From NCBI GenBank assembly GCA_031082125.1, contig JAVHLM010000024.1:62357-126356 (forward strand): DNA of 64,000 nucleotides. The letters are read 5' to 3'. Both the position numbers and the translations under genes were made by a program. Source of the DNA: Candidatus Eremiobacterota bacterium (GTDB lineage: Bacteria > Vulcanimicrobiota > CADAWZ01 > Ess09-12). The notes below the pieces were generated by a model. The model saw only the letters and a program-made list of their open reading frames with translations. It was not told the DNA's origin and did no database searches. Shown here one piece after another: positions 18,126 to 26,550 of the stretch (position 1 is its first letter; each line of letters starts with the position of its first letter).

Positions 18126-19001
18126 TTACGTGGTAGTAGTATCAGTGCTCTTGAGGCTCTCGATGATGCCGTCAGGGGGGCCGGCAAGCTCCTCCTCGAT
18201 GGGACCGAAAAGCTCGGCATTGGTCTTCATCCACTCGTCGGTTTCATTGATCGAGGTGACGGTGCTGTCTATCTTGTCAGAGAGGGTTCCTGACTGGCCG
18301 TCAATGGCGGCCACGTTCTGGAGCAGCTCAAGCTGCTCCTCGATGCGCAGCAGCTCAAGGTCGATGGTCTTTATCTTCTCGTCGGCAGAGGTGATGTTGC
18401 CGAGCCTTTTCTTCATGGTCTCAATGGTGGACTCAAGGGTCTTCTTTATGCGCTCGTTGCTCTCGTTCTGCATGTTTTTTTCCATGTTGTCTATCTTTTT
18501 CTGAAGGTTGTCCCTTGACTCGTTCTTGATGTTCTTGATGATGACTTCCCTTGACAGCAGCAGGCGCAGGGCAAGCCAGAGGAGCTGGTTGAGGATTGCA
18601 AGGCGCGAGGTGTCCAGGTGGCCTGTCTCAATAGAGGCCGTCTCGTAGATGCTCACCACGTTCTGGCACTTTCTCTCGAGGTCCTGGTAGCGCGCCCGGG
18701 CTCCCTGGGAAAGGCGGTTGAAGATCCTGGTCTTTTTCTGCTCCCATTGCTCGCGCTTCTTAAGGAGCTCCTTCCCCTGGATGACTTTCTGGAAGCGCGG
18801 GTTGGTGCTCAGCATATAGAGGTAGCCCAGCTCCGCTCCGGCGCCGATGAGAAGCATCGGCCACCCGACGAAAACACCTGCCGCCGCTAAGCCTCCCAGG
18901 GCGACCCAGTTGACGGGCACCTTTCCCATGGCAGGCACCTTCACCCTCAGGTTGAAGGCTTCCTTGACGTAGTCGCTCCAGGTGAGATTCTCTCTAGCCA
19001 T
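18126..19001 (-). CDS. membrane-anchored coiled-coil protein
   Basis: A 291-residue protein, not recognised. A hydrophobic stretch at about 31-62 (WVALGGLAAAGVFVG then MLLIGAGAELGYLYML) gives one or two membrane passes close to the N-terminus. From about 75 to 250 the sequence is almost all charged heptads (KKIDNMEKNMQ, ERIKKTLESTIETMKKRL), a long coiled coil, ending in a Thr-rich tail. It lies 11 bases after the ABC ATPase gene and 24 bases before the AAA ATPase gene. The likely job is to link the membrane complex to the cytosolic ATPase, which is inferred from topology. Confidence 0.65.
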   Translation of the reverse strand: MARENLTWSDYVKEAFNLRVKVPAMGKVPVNWVALGGLAAAGVFVGWPMLLIGAGAELGYLYMLSTNPRFQKVIQGKELLKKREQWEQKKTRIFNRLSQGARARYQDLERKCQNVVSIYETASIETGHLDTSRLAILNQLLWLALRLLLSREVIIKNIKNESRDNLQKKIDNMEKNMQNESNERIKKTLESTIETMKKRLGNITSADEKIKTIDLELLRIEEQLELLQNVAAIDGQSGTLSDKIDSTVTSINETDEWMKTNAELFGPIEEELAGPPDGIIESLKSTDTTTT

Positions 19002-19012
19002 ACTCTTCCCTC

Positions 19013-19897
19013 TTAATCGTTAAACTCGTTGAACTTCTGGAATGCCTCGGTGACAATCATCACATTTTCCTTGAACTCGGCCTTTTCCTGCTCCATAAGA
19101 GCCCCGGCCTGCATCTGGGGGAGGTTCCTTATTTCCATCGCAATCGTTCCCGGCGAGTTGGTGAAAATCCATATCCTGTCGCCGAGGTACACGGCCTCGG
19201 CAATACTGTGGCTTATGATGAACACGGTGGCTTCCACTTCCCGCCAGAGCTCCAGGATGAGATCCTGCATCACGAGGCGTGTGGGCTCGTCAAGGGCGCT
19301 GAAGGGCTCGTCCATGAGTATTATCCGCGGCTTGAGAGCCAGAGTCCTTGCGATGGCCACGCGCTGCTGCATGCCGCCTGAGAGCTGGTGGGGAAATTTC
19401 TGCTCGTTCCCGTCAAGACGCACGCGGTGGATCCACCGCATGGCATACTCTTCCATGTTCTGCCTCGTGGGCTCGGCGCCGATGAGCTCTTTCTGGTCCT
19501 CCCGGCTCATGAGCTCGATACCGAAGGTGACATTGGAGAGGACGGTCCTCTGGGGGAAGGAGCTGTATTTCTGGAAAATCATCCCCCTGTCCTTGCCGGG
19601 GCCCATGATGGGGCTGTTTCGCACGTACGCCTCCCCTGTCGTGGGGGGAAAGTGGGGTCCCAGGCCCGCGATGATGTTGAGGACAGTTGATTTTCCGCAC
19701 CCGCTCGGGCCTATAAGGGCTATGAACTCCCCTTTGCCAGGGATGTCATCGACTTCGAAGTTGACATTCTCTATGGCGGTGAACTCCCGGGGAGTCCCCT
19801 TGAAAAAGGTCTTGGACACGTTCCTGAAGGTCACCACGGCCGGTATGTCGGTGGTTTTTGCAATGACGGGGTTTTCAGTTATCTGGAGAGTGCTCAT
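19013..19897 (-). CDS. NitT/TauT-type ABC transporter ATP-binding protein
   Basis: A 294-residue ABC ATPase of the nitrate/sulfonate/taurine importer class. Walker [10 protein letters not shown] is near 63-71, followed by Q-loop FQKYSSFP, signature LSGGMQQR, Walker B IILMDEP with D-loop SALD, and H-loop FIISHSI. The start was taken at 19897 (MSTLQ), with AAGGAGG seven bases upstream, instead of the long frame start at 20176, whose first 93 codons overlap the permease gene out of frame. Its ATG shares one base with the permease TGA, so the pair is translationally coupled. The tail of about 40 residues after the ABC core is longer than usual. Confidence 0.93.
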   Translation of the reverse strand: MSTLQITENPVIAKTTDIPAVVTFRNVSKTFFKGTPREFTAIENVNFEVDDIPGKGEFIALIGPSGCGKSTVLNIIAGLGPHFPPTTGEAYVRNSPIMGPGKDRGMIFQKYSSFPQRTVLSNVTFGIELMSREDQKELIGAEPTRQNMEEYAMRWIHRVRLDGNEQKFPHQLSGGMQQRVAIARTLALKPRIILMDEPFSALDEPTRLVMQDLILELWREVEATVFIISHSIAEAVYLGDRIWIFTNSPGTIAMEIRNLPQMQAGALMEQEKAEFKENVMIVTEAFQKFNEFND

Positions 19898-20892
19898 CAG
19901 CGCGCCTCCTTGTACCTGAAGAGTGCCCGGTAGCCCAGCTCCCAGAGCTTGTCTATCAGGAAGGCGATAAGCACTATGACGGTGAGCACGAGATAGACAA
20001 TAGAGCTGTCGGCTCCCCGTGACTGGGCGTTTTTCAGGATGAATCCCAGGCCGCTCTCGGCGCCGATCATCTCGGCCATGATGATCCAGGTGAATCCCAC
20101 GCCGAAGCCCAGGCGCAGTGAGTTGTAAATCTCGGGGAGCGCGATGGGAAAAAGTATCTTCGAGACAATGTGCCACTTGTTCGCCCCGAGGGTATAGCCA
20201 GTGTTCAGGAAGACATCGTCAACATCGGAGATGGCCTTTACAAAAGCCGGCAGCAGGAACACAAAGGTGGCGATGGCAAGAAACCCCACTTTCTGTTTTT
20301 CCTCCATGCCGAACCATACAAGGGTGAGGGGCACGAGGGTAGGGATGGGGATGTATGAGCCCACGATCATGATAGGGGCAAAGGCCGCCCTGAATTTCGA
20401 AAAGGAGCCCATCAGCACGCCAAGAGGCAACGCGAGAGCCGTGGCGATGAGGAACCCGCCCGTGATCCTTGCAAGGCTCACCAGAATACCGGCGCCGAGC
20501 CGTTTCTCAGGGGTCAGGATCTTCGGGATGGCCTGTACGAATTCCTTGGGGCTCGGCATGATGATTGAGGAAATGACCCTCTGCTCCACGGGCCCCCATG
20601 TCACCAGGGTCCAGATTATCACCAGGAGCACAATGGGGATCATTGAAAGGAGAAAGGCCGTAAAAGGCGATACATCCTCCCTGATGGCAAAGATGCTCCC
20701 GGTGAACTTCGCCAATTGAAAGGCTTTCCGCTGCCTGGGAGGAGCCTCTTCCTGTTTTTTTTCAGGCTTTTCCCTTGCAGGCTTTTCCCGCACGGGCTTG
20801 ATTTTTTTTACCTTGGTCTCTTTTTTAAAAAAAGCAGGCAGCTTCAAAACTTTGGAGCCTCCCTTCGGCGGCTTGCTATCACAAGAGCGCAC
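19897..20892 (-). CDS. NitT/TauT-type ABC transporter permease
   Basis: A 331-residue permease with about six membrane helices and the BPD_transp_1 EAA loop in the segment [22 protein letters not shown]. Unusually, about 70 residues of Lys/Pro/Glu-rich low-complexity sequence ([20 protein letters not shown]) precede the first helix, presumably a cytosolic docking tail. The start is uncertain: GTG at 20892, or TTG at 20847, which has GGGAGG about ten bases upstream. It is coupled to the ATPase gene downstream and follows the fused binding-protein gene by about 90 bases. Substrate is unknown. Confidence 0.88.
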   Translation of the reverse strand: MRSCDSKPPKGGSKVLKLPAFFKKETKVKKIKPVREKPAREKPEKKQEEAPPRQRKAFQLAKFTGSIFAIREDVSPFTAFLLSMIPIVLLVIIWTLVTWGPVEQRVISSIIMPSPKEFVQAIPKILTPEKRLGAGILVSLARITGGFLIATALALPLGVLMGSFSKFRAAFAPIMIVGSYIPIPTLVPLTLVWFGMEEKQKVGFLAIATFVFLLPAFVKAISDVDDVFLNTGYTLGANKWHIVSKILFPIALPEIYNSLRLGFGVGFTWIIMAEMIGAESGLGFILKNAQSRGADSSIVYLVLTVIVLIAFLIDKLWELGYRALFRYKEAR

Positions 20893-20982
20893 ATGGTGCG
20901 CTCCACGTCAGCTTTCTTGCGTAAAGCAGAAGTCCCTGCCTGCCATGTCCCCATGGCAGGCAGGGCGCGCTGGTACGGAATA

Positions 20983-22737
20983 TTATTTTGCCTCGGGCTG
21001 GTACACGGAGATTTCCACTCTCCTGTTTTTCGCATGGTTTTCGGGGTCGCCGGGATCAAAGGGCTTGTCCCAGCCCGCTCCCTCGACGACAAACTTGTTG
21101 GGATCGAACTTGTATTTCTCCACGAGCTCCTTTTTCACCGAGTTGGCCCTGGCCATGGAGAGCTTTTTCACGGCCTCGTCAGGCACCTGCCCTTTCCGTG
21201 ACCCGTCGGTATGGCCCACGATGGCGATGGTGGCCGCTTCAAACTGCGCGGCGAGGCGGGCTACCTTCTCAAGGGTGGATTTTGAGTTGGGATCATAAGT
21301 GGTGTTTGCCAGGGCATTGCCGAGCTCATCATGCTGGGGCTCAAAGATGTTTGACGAATTGGGATAGAAGTTTATCCTGATGGTCTGCGTGAGAATTGGC
21401 GCCTCGGCCTGGACCTTCGAGAAGGAGGTGGGCGCGAAGACTGTCTTGTAGCTGTCTTTCTGGTGGGCGAAGGTGCCATCCTTTTCAATGTCAGCCATCA
21501 CGCTGAAATCCATCACCTGGTCAAACTGCACCGGCGCGTCAATAAGGCCCAGCTCCCTGTACACGAAGCAGATGGTCTTCCATGTCCTCTCGAAGTTGGC
21601 GGGGTTGTTGGCGTTCATGAAAAATTCCTTGTTTTCGGCGAAGTTTGTGGAGTGGGCGTCCTGGAGCATCTTCTTTATCTCGCCTACGTCAAAGCCATAG
21701 AGATCGGCCATCCACTGGCAGGCCTGGACCCTGTAGCTCTCGTTCTGGAGCTTGTCCATTCCTTCAAAAATCCCTGCCACGATGCCCTTGATGATGTCGG
21801 GGTGATCCTTGGCGAAGTCTGCGCGGACCGCCCATACGTCGGCAATGAGCTTGTTGGCGTCGGCGGTCGTGGAGAGAATCTTGGTGCCCTTCACCTTCTC
21901 GGGGATGTTGTAAATATCGGGGGCCCACGAGACGACGGCGTCAATCTGATCGGACTTGCCCGTTGAGGCCACGAAGGCGGCTGCCGCTTCAAAGGCGGTG
22001 TTGGTGTACTTGTGCTTCACCTCGGAAGGCTGGATCCCGGCGCTTATGAGGAGGCTGTTGATGTAATACTGGCTCGGCGAGTTCTGGGCATAGACCACGG
22101 TCTTGCCCCTCAGATCCTGGACGCTCTTTATCCTGTCCCTTACGACGATGCCGTCGCCGCCGTTGGACCAGTCAATCTGCTGGTAGATGCGCGGCGCCGT
22201 CCTTGAATCCTTCATCAGCTCGGGGGCGAAGAGGACCATCATGTCGAGGGTGCCCCAGAGAATATGGCTTTTCCCGGCGGCGAAAGCGTTTCTTGCCGCC
22301 ACGGGGTCGTCGATCAGGGTGATGTTCATCTGAAAGCCGTACTTCTTGTAAAAAATGCTTTCCTTGTTGGCCTTGTGCCCATGGTTCGCCGCGATGATGG
22401 GGAGCCACCCTATCCAGATGTTGATGGGGAACTCCACGATCTTGCTGTTCTTGTCCCACTTGTAGCCGCTGATAGCCTTGGGATCGACTGCGGGGAGCTT
22501 TTCCTGGGGGACGTACTTGTATTCCTGGACGGTCGTGATGCCCTTCAGGTCAGGAGCCTCGATGTTGAGCTTGGTCATGTCGATGGTCTTGCCTGGAGAG
22601 GGGCCGGTGCTTCCTCCCGTGCCGCCGCCTTTTTTCAAGAACCCGAAATAGACGCCTGCACCGATGAGGCCCACGATGAATAAAAAGACAATTACCTTTC
22701 CGAAGGGAGTAAGCCCTTCCTGTTTATCCTGTGCCAT
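20983..22737 (-). CDS. membrane-tethered ABC substrate-binding protein fused to an OmpA domain
   Basis: A 584-residue fusion. Residues 1-12 are cytosolic and 13-35 form a membrane helix with no cleavage site, so the protein stays anchored. A Gly/Ser/Pro linker follows. Residues about 65-430 match the NMT1/SsuA/TauA binding-protein fold (GWLPIIAANHG, AFAAGKSHILWGT, DLRGKTVVYAQNSPSQYY, DAVVSWAPDI). About 455-584 is an OmpA-like peptidoglycan-binding domain (VGHTDGS, LSMARANSVKKEL, NHAKNRRVEI with the conserved Asn and Arg). The design would hold the ligand-binding domain between inner membrane and cell wall. It lies between pspA and the permease gene. Both halves are recognisable; ligand unknown. 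Confidence 0.88.
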   Translation of the reverse strand: MAQDKQEGLTPFGKVIVFLFIVGLIGAGVYFGFLKKGGGTGGSTGPSPGKTIDMTKLNIEAPDLKGITTVQEYKYVPQEKLPAVDPKAISGYKWDKNSKIVEFPINIWIGWLPIIAANHGHKANKESIFYKKYGFQMNITLIDDPVAARNAFAAGKSHILWGTLDMMVLFAPELMKDSRTAPRIYQQIDWSNGGDGIVVRDRIKSVQDLRGKTVVYAQNSPSQYYINSLLISAGIQPSEVKHKYTNTAFEAAAAFVASTGKSDQIDAVVSWAPDIYNIPEKVKGTKILSTTADANKLIADVWAVRADFAKDHPDIIKGIVAGIFEGMDKLQNESYRVQACQWMADLYGFDVGEIKKMLQDAHSTNFAENKEFFMNANNPANFERTWKTICFVYRELGLIDAPVQFDQVMDFSVMADIEKDGTFAHQKDSYKTVFAPTSFSKVQAEAPILTQTIRINFYPNSSNIFEPQHDELGNALANTTYDPNSKSTLEKVARLAAQFEAATIAIVGHTDGSRKGQVPDEAVKKLSMARANSVKKELVEKYKFDPNKFVVEGAGWDKPFDPGDPENHAKNRRVEISVYQPEAK

Positions 22738-22800
22738 ATTGCTGCCCCTCCTTTTATAATAGAGTGATTTCCCCGCCCCGGGGTCGAATATTTCAAGGTG

Positions 22801-23556
22801 TTATATGGTTTCCTCACGCTCCAGGGGACCCATTGCCTTGGTGCCTGCAGGCGCTTCAAGCGGTGCCTCCATACCCGGCATTTCAATTCCCACGCTTGCG
22901 GCAAACTCTGAGAGAGCCTGCTGCTCAAGGGCTTTCATCTCCGACTCCTTCATGGAGATTTCAGAGGTGTCGGCCGAGTCCTTGGCCACCATGGCTCTTC
23001 CCGTGGCTTCCTCGATGCGCTCGTCAAGGTGCTCCTGGATCCGCGACATGGTGTCGCCGTCGCTTCCTATCTCGGCGATCATGGCCTGGGACATCTCACG
23101 GAGCTCCGCCTCGGCCTCCTTCATCTCCACCTGGGAGAGCTTTCTCACGAGCTCGTCGATCTTGTTCTTTGCATCCCTGACGGTGACTTCCTTGGTCTTC
23201 AGGAGATTTTCATAGACCTCCTTGGCCGACTTGAGCTGCGACCGGTACTCTACGAGCTGCTCCCTTATGGTTTTCAGCTCCATGGCGTACTTGCCTGCAA
23301 TGTCCCTGTTCCCCGCCTTGAGGTTCGCCTGTGTTTTGGCGATGTAGTCGGCCTCTTTTTTCTGCCCCTCGGCAATGAGGCGGTCGAGCCTGGACACAAA
23401 GCCGGCCTGCTTGGCCAGGTTCTGGTTGTACTTGGCGACTTTCTCCCTCAGGGCCTCCTTTTCAGCTTCAATGAGGGCCTTGGGGTTTGAGCTCTCAATA
23501 CCTTTGATGAAGAGGCTCAGGAAACCCTTGAAAATCTTGTTAAGTCTTTTCCACAA
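22801..23556 (-). CDS. pspA: PspA/IM30 family protein
   Basis: A 251-residue protein of the PspA/IM30 (ESCRT-III-like) family: an amphipathic N-terminal helix (MWKRLNKIFKGFLSLFIKG), the NPKALIEAEKEALREKVAKY start of helix 1, then almost continuous coiled-coil helix to about 215 and a Gly/Pro-rich acidic tail. These proteins form membrane-bound rods and rings that protect or remodel the inner membrane under stress. It is the first gene of the minus-strand cluster, 63 bases upstream of the binding-protein/OmpA fusion. No sigma54 promoter or PspF binding site was found upstream, so regulation differs from enterobacterial psp. Confidence 0.85.
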   Translation of the reverse strand: MWKRLNKIFKGFLSLFIKGIESSNPKALIEAEKEALREKVAKYNQNLAKQAGFVSRLDRLIAEGQKKEADYIAKTQANLKAGNRDIAGKYAMELKTIREQLVEYRSQLKSAKEVYENLLKTKEVTVRDAKNKIDELVRKLSQVEMKEAEAELREMSQAMIAEIGSDGDTMSRIQEHLDERIEEATGRAMVAKDSADTSEISMKESEMKALEQQALSEFAASVGIEMPGMEAPLEAPAGTKAMGPLEREETI

Positions 23557-23584
23557 GTGGAATCACCTCGTTTCTTTATTATAT

Positions 23585-23599
23585 GCCTCCCCGGGAGGC
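23585..23599. repeat. 15-bp GC-rich palindrome upstream of pspA
   Basis: GCCTCCCCGGGAGGC, perfectly symmetrical around one central base, 29 bases upstream of the pspA start codon. It could be an operator for the cluster or a structured leader. Only one copy was seen. Confidence 0.3.
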
Positions 23600-23699
23600 A
23601 GTCTGCTGCATGCCGTGCCTCTCTGCAAGCAAGGCACTGAACCTATTTCGCCATATAATTAATTATTCCTGTGATACCCGTGCGGGAGGGCCCTGCTCT

Positions 23700-24695
23700 C
23701 TATCCTGCTCTCATCAGTTCCTTCCATTTTATTTTGCAGGGGCAGCTGAAAACAGAAAGGACCTTCCTGTCCTGGGTGGCATTGAACTCCCTGACAAGCT
23801 CCCTGGCTTGTTCGTTGCAGAGCTCGCAGTTTTCCGCAGTCCTGCCCGCGGCAAGCCCTTCATCACTGAGGCCCACCTCTATCTCCACGGGGAGGGAGAA
23901 AGTGGCTCTCAGCACTTCGATGACGCTCCACAGCTTCGGCGGGGTGAAGAGGCCCTTGAAATAGAGCTCTTCCAGGGGGGTATTCTGGGGCACAAAGGTG
24001 GGCTGGAGGGCCACCTTTACCTGAATCCCGAGGGACTTCCCGAGATCATTGAGGTAATAGATGGAATCAATGGCATCACGGACTGCCTCCCCCTCGCTGA
24101 GTCCCGGCGGCTTGAGGAGCACATAGGCAAGAAGATGGATCCCCAGGGGCGCGAGTACTGCCGCCGCCTCGTTGAACTGTTCCAGCGTGAAGCCCTTCTT
24201 GAGGACTTCCAGCCTCAGGTCATCCCGCTTTGTCTCCAGGCCGATGCCCACCTCAAGCATCTTGTCGCCAAGGAGGCCCTTGAGCTTCCCAAGCTGGCTC
24301 TTTTCAGAGACGATGTATTCAGGCCTTGATTCTATCAATATCTTTCTTATGTGGGGATGCTCCGATATCTTGGAAAAGATATGCTCTCCCACAGGGGGAG
24401 GTATCTCGATCCTGTTGAGAAAGGAGCCTGAGTTGTAGATGTCGATCTCGGCGATATCCTCATTGAGCGTATAATGAAGGAAGAGGGCCTTTTCAAACTG
24501 GGTGATGATATCAAGCCCGGGAACAGGCATCCCTTTCGTCGAGAGCTCCTTGAAACCGCAGAAAGCGCATCCGCCGCTGCTTCCGAGGGCATGGCTGCAG
24601 CCCCTGGTTCTCAGGATCACCATGAGGCGCTTTCCCTTTTTCCCCTCTATTCTTGTGGGCGCTATATGAACAAATGCCGGCGTCTTGAGATCCAT
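23700..24695 (-). CDS. radical SAM protein of the archaeosine synthase (RaSEA)-like type
   Basis: A 331-residue radical SAM protein. The cluster motif has the long spacing C-x9-C-x2-C (CSHALGSSGGCAFCGF near residue 33), like the TIGR01210 family that includes archaeal RaSEA. Barrel motifs include NSGSFLN, ESRPEYI, VGIGLET and LKPPGLSE. A cysteine pair near 287 (CELC) and a CPC motif near 320 could bind a second metal. In archaea RaSEA finishes archaeosine in tRNA, but bacteria lack that nucleoside, so the bacterial substrate is unknown. It follows the carbamoyltransferase gene by 12 bases. Confidence 0.72.
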   Translation of the reverse strand: MDLKTPAFVHIAPTRIEGKKGKRLMVILRTRGCSHALGSSGGCAFCGFKELSTKGMPVPGLDIITQFEKALFLHYTLNEDIAEIDIYNSGSFLNRIEIPPPVGEHIFSKISEHPHIRKILIESRPEYIVSEKSQLGKLKGLLGDKMLEVGIGLETKRDDLRLEVLKKGFTLEQFNEAAAVLAPLGIHLLAYVLLKPPGLSEGEAVRDAIDSIYYLNDLGKSLGIQVKVALQPTFVPQNTPLEELYFKGLFTPPKLWSVIEVLRATFSLPVEIEVGLSDEGLAAGRTAENCELCNEQARELVREFNATQDRKVLSVFSCPCKIKWKELMRAG

Positions 24696-24707
24696 TCCGG
24701 TGCGCTC

Positions 24708-26459
24708 CTAGCGTTCGCAGATGAAGTTTCCCATCACAAGTACATCGAACCGGGTGTTGAGGAACGTGCGCACGGCATCTTCCGGAGTTGCCACTATGGG
24801 CTCCTGGGAGTTGAAAGAGGTATTCAGGATAAGTGGGAGACCCGTGATCTCATAAAATTTCTTGATAAGCTTGTAGTAACGGGGATTCTGCCGCTCGCTC
24901 ACCGACTGGATACGGCTTGTCCGGTCGGTATGGGTCACGGCATCAATCAAACCCAGCTTCTCGGGCCGCACGTCAAAAATCATGAGCATGTATGGCGAGG
25001 GGTAGAGGCAGTCAACCCACTCACCTGCGTGCTCTTCCAAGATGCTCGGGGCGAAAGGCCTGAATTCCTCCCTGTTCTTGATGCCCATGGCATTGATTTT
25101 CTCCTTGATCCTCCCGTCGGTGGGGTTGGCAATGAGGCTCCTGTTCCCCAGGGCCCTGGGGCCTATCTCGAGCCTTCCCTGGAACCAGCCGATGATTTTC
25201 CCGTCTTTCAAAAGGGTGGCCGTTTTTTCAGTGAGCTCGTCGAAGTTCTCATATTCCCTGTGCTTGAGCCGGTAATCCTCGATGACGGCCAATATCTGCT
25301 CCCTGGTGAACTGGGGGCCATAGTAGGGCGCGACAAGGATCTGCTCGTCCACCTTGGGGTTGCCAAGGACCATGTTCCAGAGGTAATAGGCGGCGCCCAC
25401 GGCCGTGCCGGCATCATGGGCGGCGGGCTGGATAAAGATGTTCATTTTCGGGTATTTTTTCTGGATTTTCGCATTGGCCACTGAATTGAGGGCGACGCCC
25501 CCTGCCATGCAGAGGTTGAGGCATTTGGTCTTTGAGACGAGATAGTCCACCATGTGAAGAATCACTTCCTCGGTCCTTTTCTGGAGGGCTCTTGCTATCA
25601 TCATCTCCTGTATGGTCGCCGTGGGATCTATGGCCTTGTCACGGCGCTCCTTGAAGAACCTCTTCGCAAGCTCGGAATAATCCTCGTTCCTGAACTTCAT
25701 GATGGTATCGTCGATTTCAAAGCCCCCGTCGGGCAGGATCTTCACGATCTCCTCGAAGGTCTCGACGATATATTTCGGGAGGTACATTTCAGCCGACGTG
25801 GCGAGGCCCATCACCTTGCAGGCATCGTATTCGGAGAAGCCGAAATACTTGGAGAATTTTTCCCAGAGGAACCCCAGCGAAGACGGGTAGTCAACCTCCT
25901 TTATCCTTTCGAGCTGGTTCCCTTTCCCGAAGCCGAGCCATGTGGAGGCGAATTCCCCTATTCCGTCCACGGCAAGAATGTTGGCCTTGTCAAAGGGAGA
26001 CATATAAAAGGCGCTCCCTGCATGGCAGATATGGTGGGGAATGAAGCGGAAAATACTCCTGATATCCCTTCCTGCAATCGCCGAGAGCTTGCCGGGCACC
26101 TGCTTAAGCTTGTGGAAGTAAAGCTCCTCTCCCTCCCTGCTCCCGAAGTCCATCGTGGCAATCCTGTAGGGATGCACATGGGCGGTATTCCTGCGGAACC
26201 GCTCCTCAGGATCGAGAGAGAACCCTATATGGTCAATATCGTTCCATGTAATCCTCCCATAGCGGAGACAGAACTCCATGGCCTTCACGGGCAGCTCGTC
26301 GGGATTGCTGGTGAGAGCTTTTTTCCCATGCTTTTTCCTGTTGAACCTTTCCTCCTCTGCACAGGCAATGATCCTGCCGTTCTCAAGAAGGCATGCCGAT
26401 GATTCGTGATAGGCTGAATTGATGCCGAAAATATAGGTTTTTTTCTCTTCCTGTGTCAC
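24708..26459 (-). CDS. carbamoyltransferase (NodU/TobZ/CmcH family)
   Basis: A 583-residue O-carbamoyltransferase. The N-terminal ASKHA half reads FGINSAYHESSACLL, HHICHAGSAFY (metal-binding histidines), VDGIGEFAS, AGGVALNS and AAHDAGTAVGAA. The C-terminal Sua5/YrdC-like half holds GWFQGRLEIGPRALGNRS and EEFRPFAPS. Such enzymes transfer carbamoyl from carbamoyl phosphate, via an adenylate, to a hydroxyl of a natural product or sugar. The start was set at GTG 26459, eight bases after GGGAG, because the longer frame from 26693 adds 78 low-quality residues that run into the divergent gene. Acceptor unknown. It forms a two-gene unit with the radical SAM gene. Confidence 0.9.
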   Translation of the reverse strand: MTQEEKKTYIFGINSAYHESSACLLENGRIIACAEEERFNRKKHGKKALTSNPDELPVKAMEFCLRYGRITWNDIDHIGFSLDPEERFRRNTAHVHPYRIATMDFGSREGEELYFHKLKQVPGKLSAIAGRDIRSIFRFIPHHICHAGSAFYMSPFDKANILAVDGIGEFASTWLGFGKGNQLERIKEVDYPSSLGFLWEKFSKYFGFSEYDACKVMGLATSAEMYLPKYIVETFEEIVKILPDGGFEIDDTIMKFRNEDYSELAKRFFKERRDKAIDPTATIQEMMIARALQKRTEEVILHMVDYLVSKTKCLNLCMAGGVALNSVANAKIQKKYPKMNIFIQPAAHDAGTAVGAAYYLWNMVLGNPKVDEQILVAPYYGPQFTREQILAVIEDYRLKHREYENFDELTEKTATLLKDGKIIGWFQGRLEIGPRALGNRSLIANPTDGRIKEKINAMGIKNREEFRPFAPSILEEHAGEWVDCLYPSPYMLMIFDVRPEKLGLIDAVTHTDRTSRIQSVSERQNPRYYKLIKKFYEITGLPLILNTSFNSQEPIVATPEDAVRTFLNTRFDVLVMGNFICER

Positions 26460-26550
26460 AGGTGAAACTCCCTTCGCGGTATTTTTAGTGTGGCCCCTAT
26501 GATTCTTTCCATAGTATTCCCCACCGGTTATTTTTCCCCTTTTTGCGGGA

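Noticed and set aside
19898..20176. 93-codon upstream extension of the ABC ATPase frame
   Set aside because: It overlaps the permease gene out of frame and reads as His/Arg-rich non-protein; the ATG at 19897 has a strong ribosome site and normal ATPase N-terminus.
23557..23699. Sigma54 promoter upstream of pspA
   Set aside because: No GG-N10-GC with TGGCAC/TTGC elements was found in the upstream region on the minus strand.
24474..25484. 336-residue plus-strand frame
   Set aside because: Antisense to the carbamoyltransferase and radical SAM genes; GC-rich codon bias opens the complementary frame.
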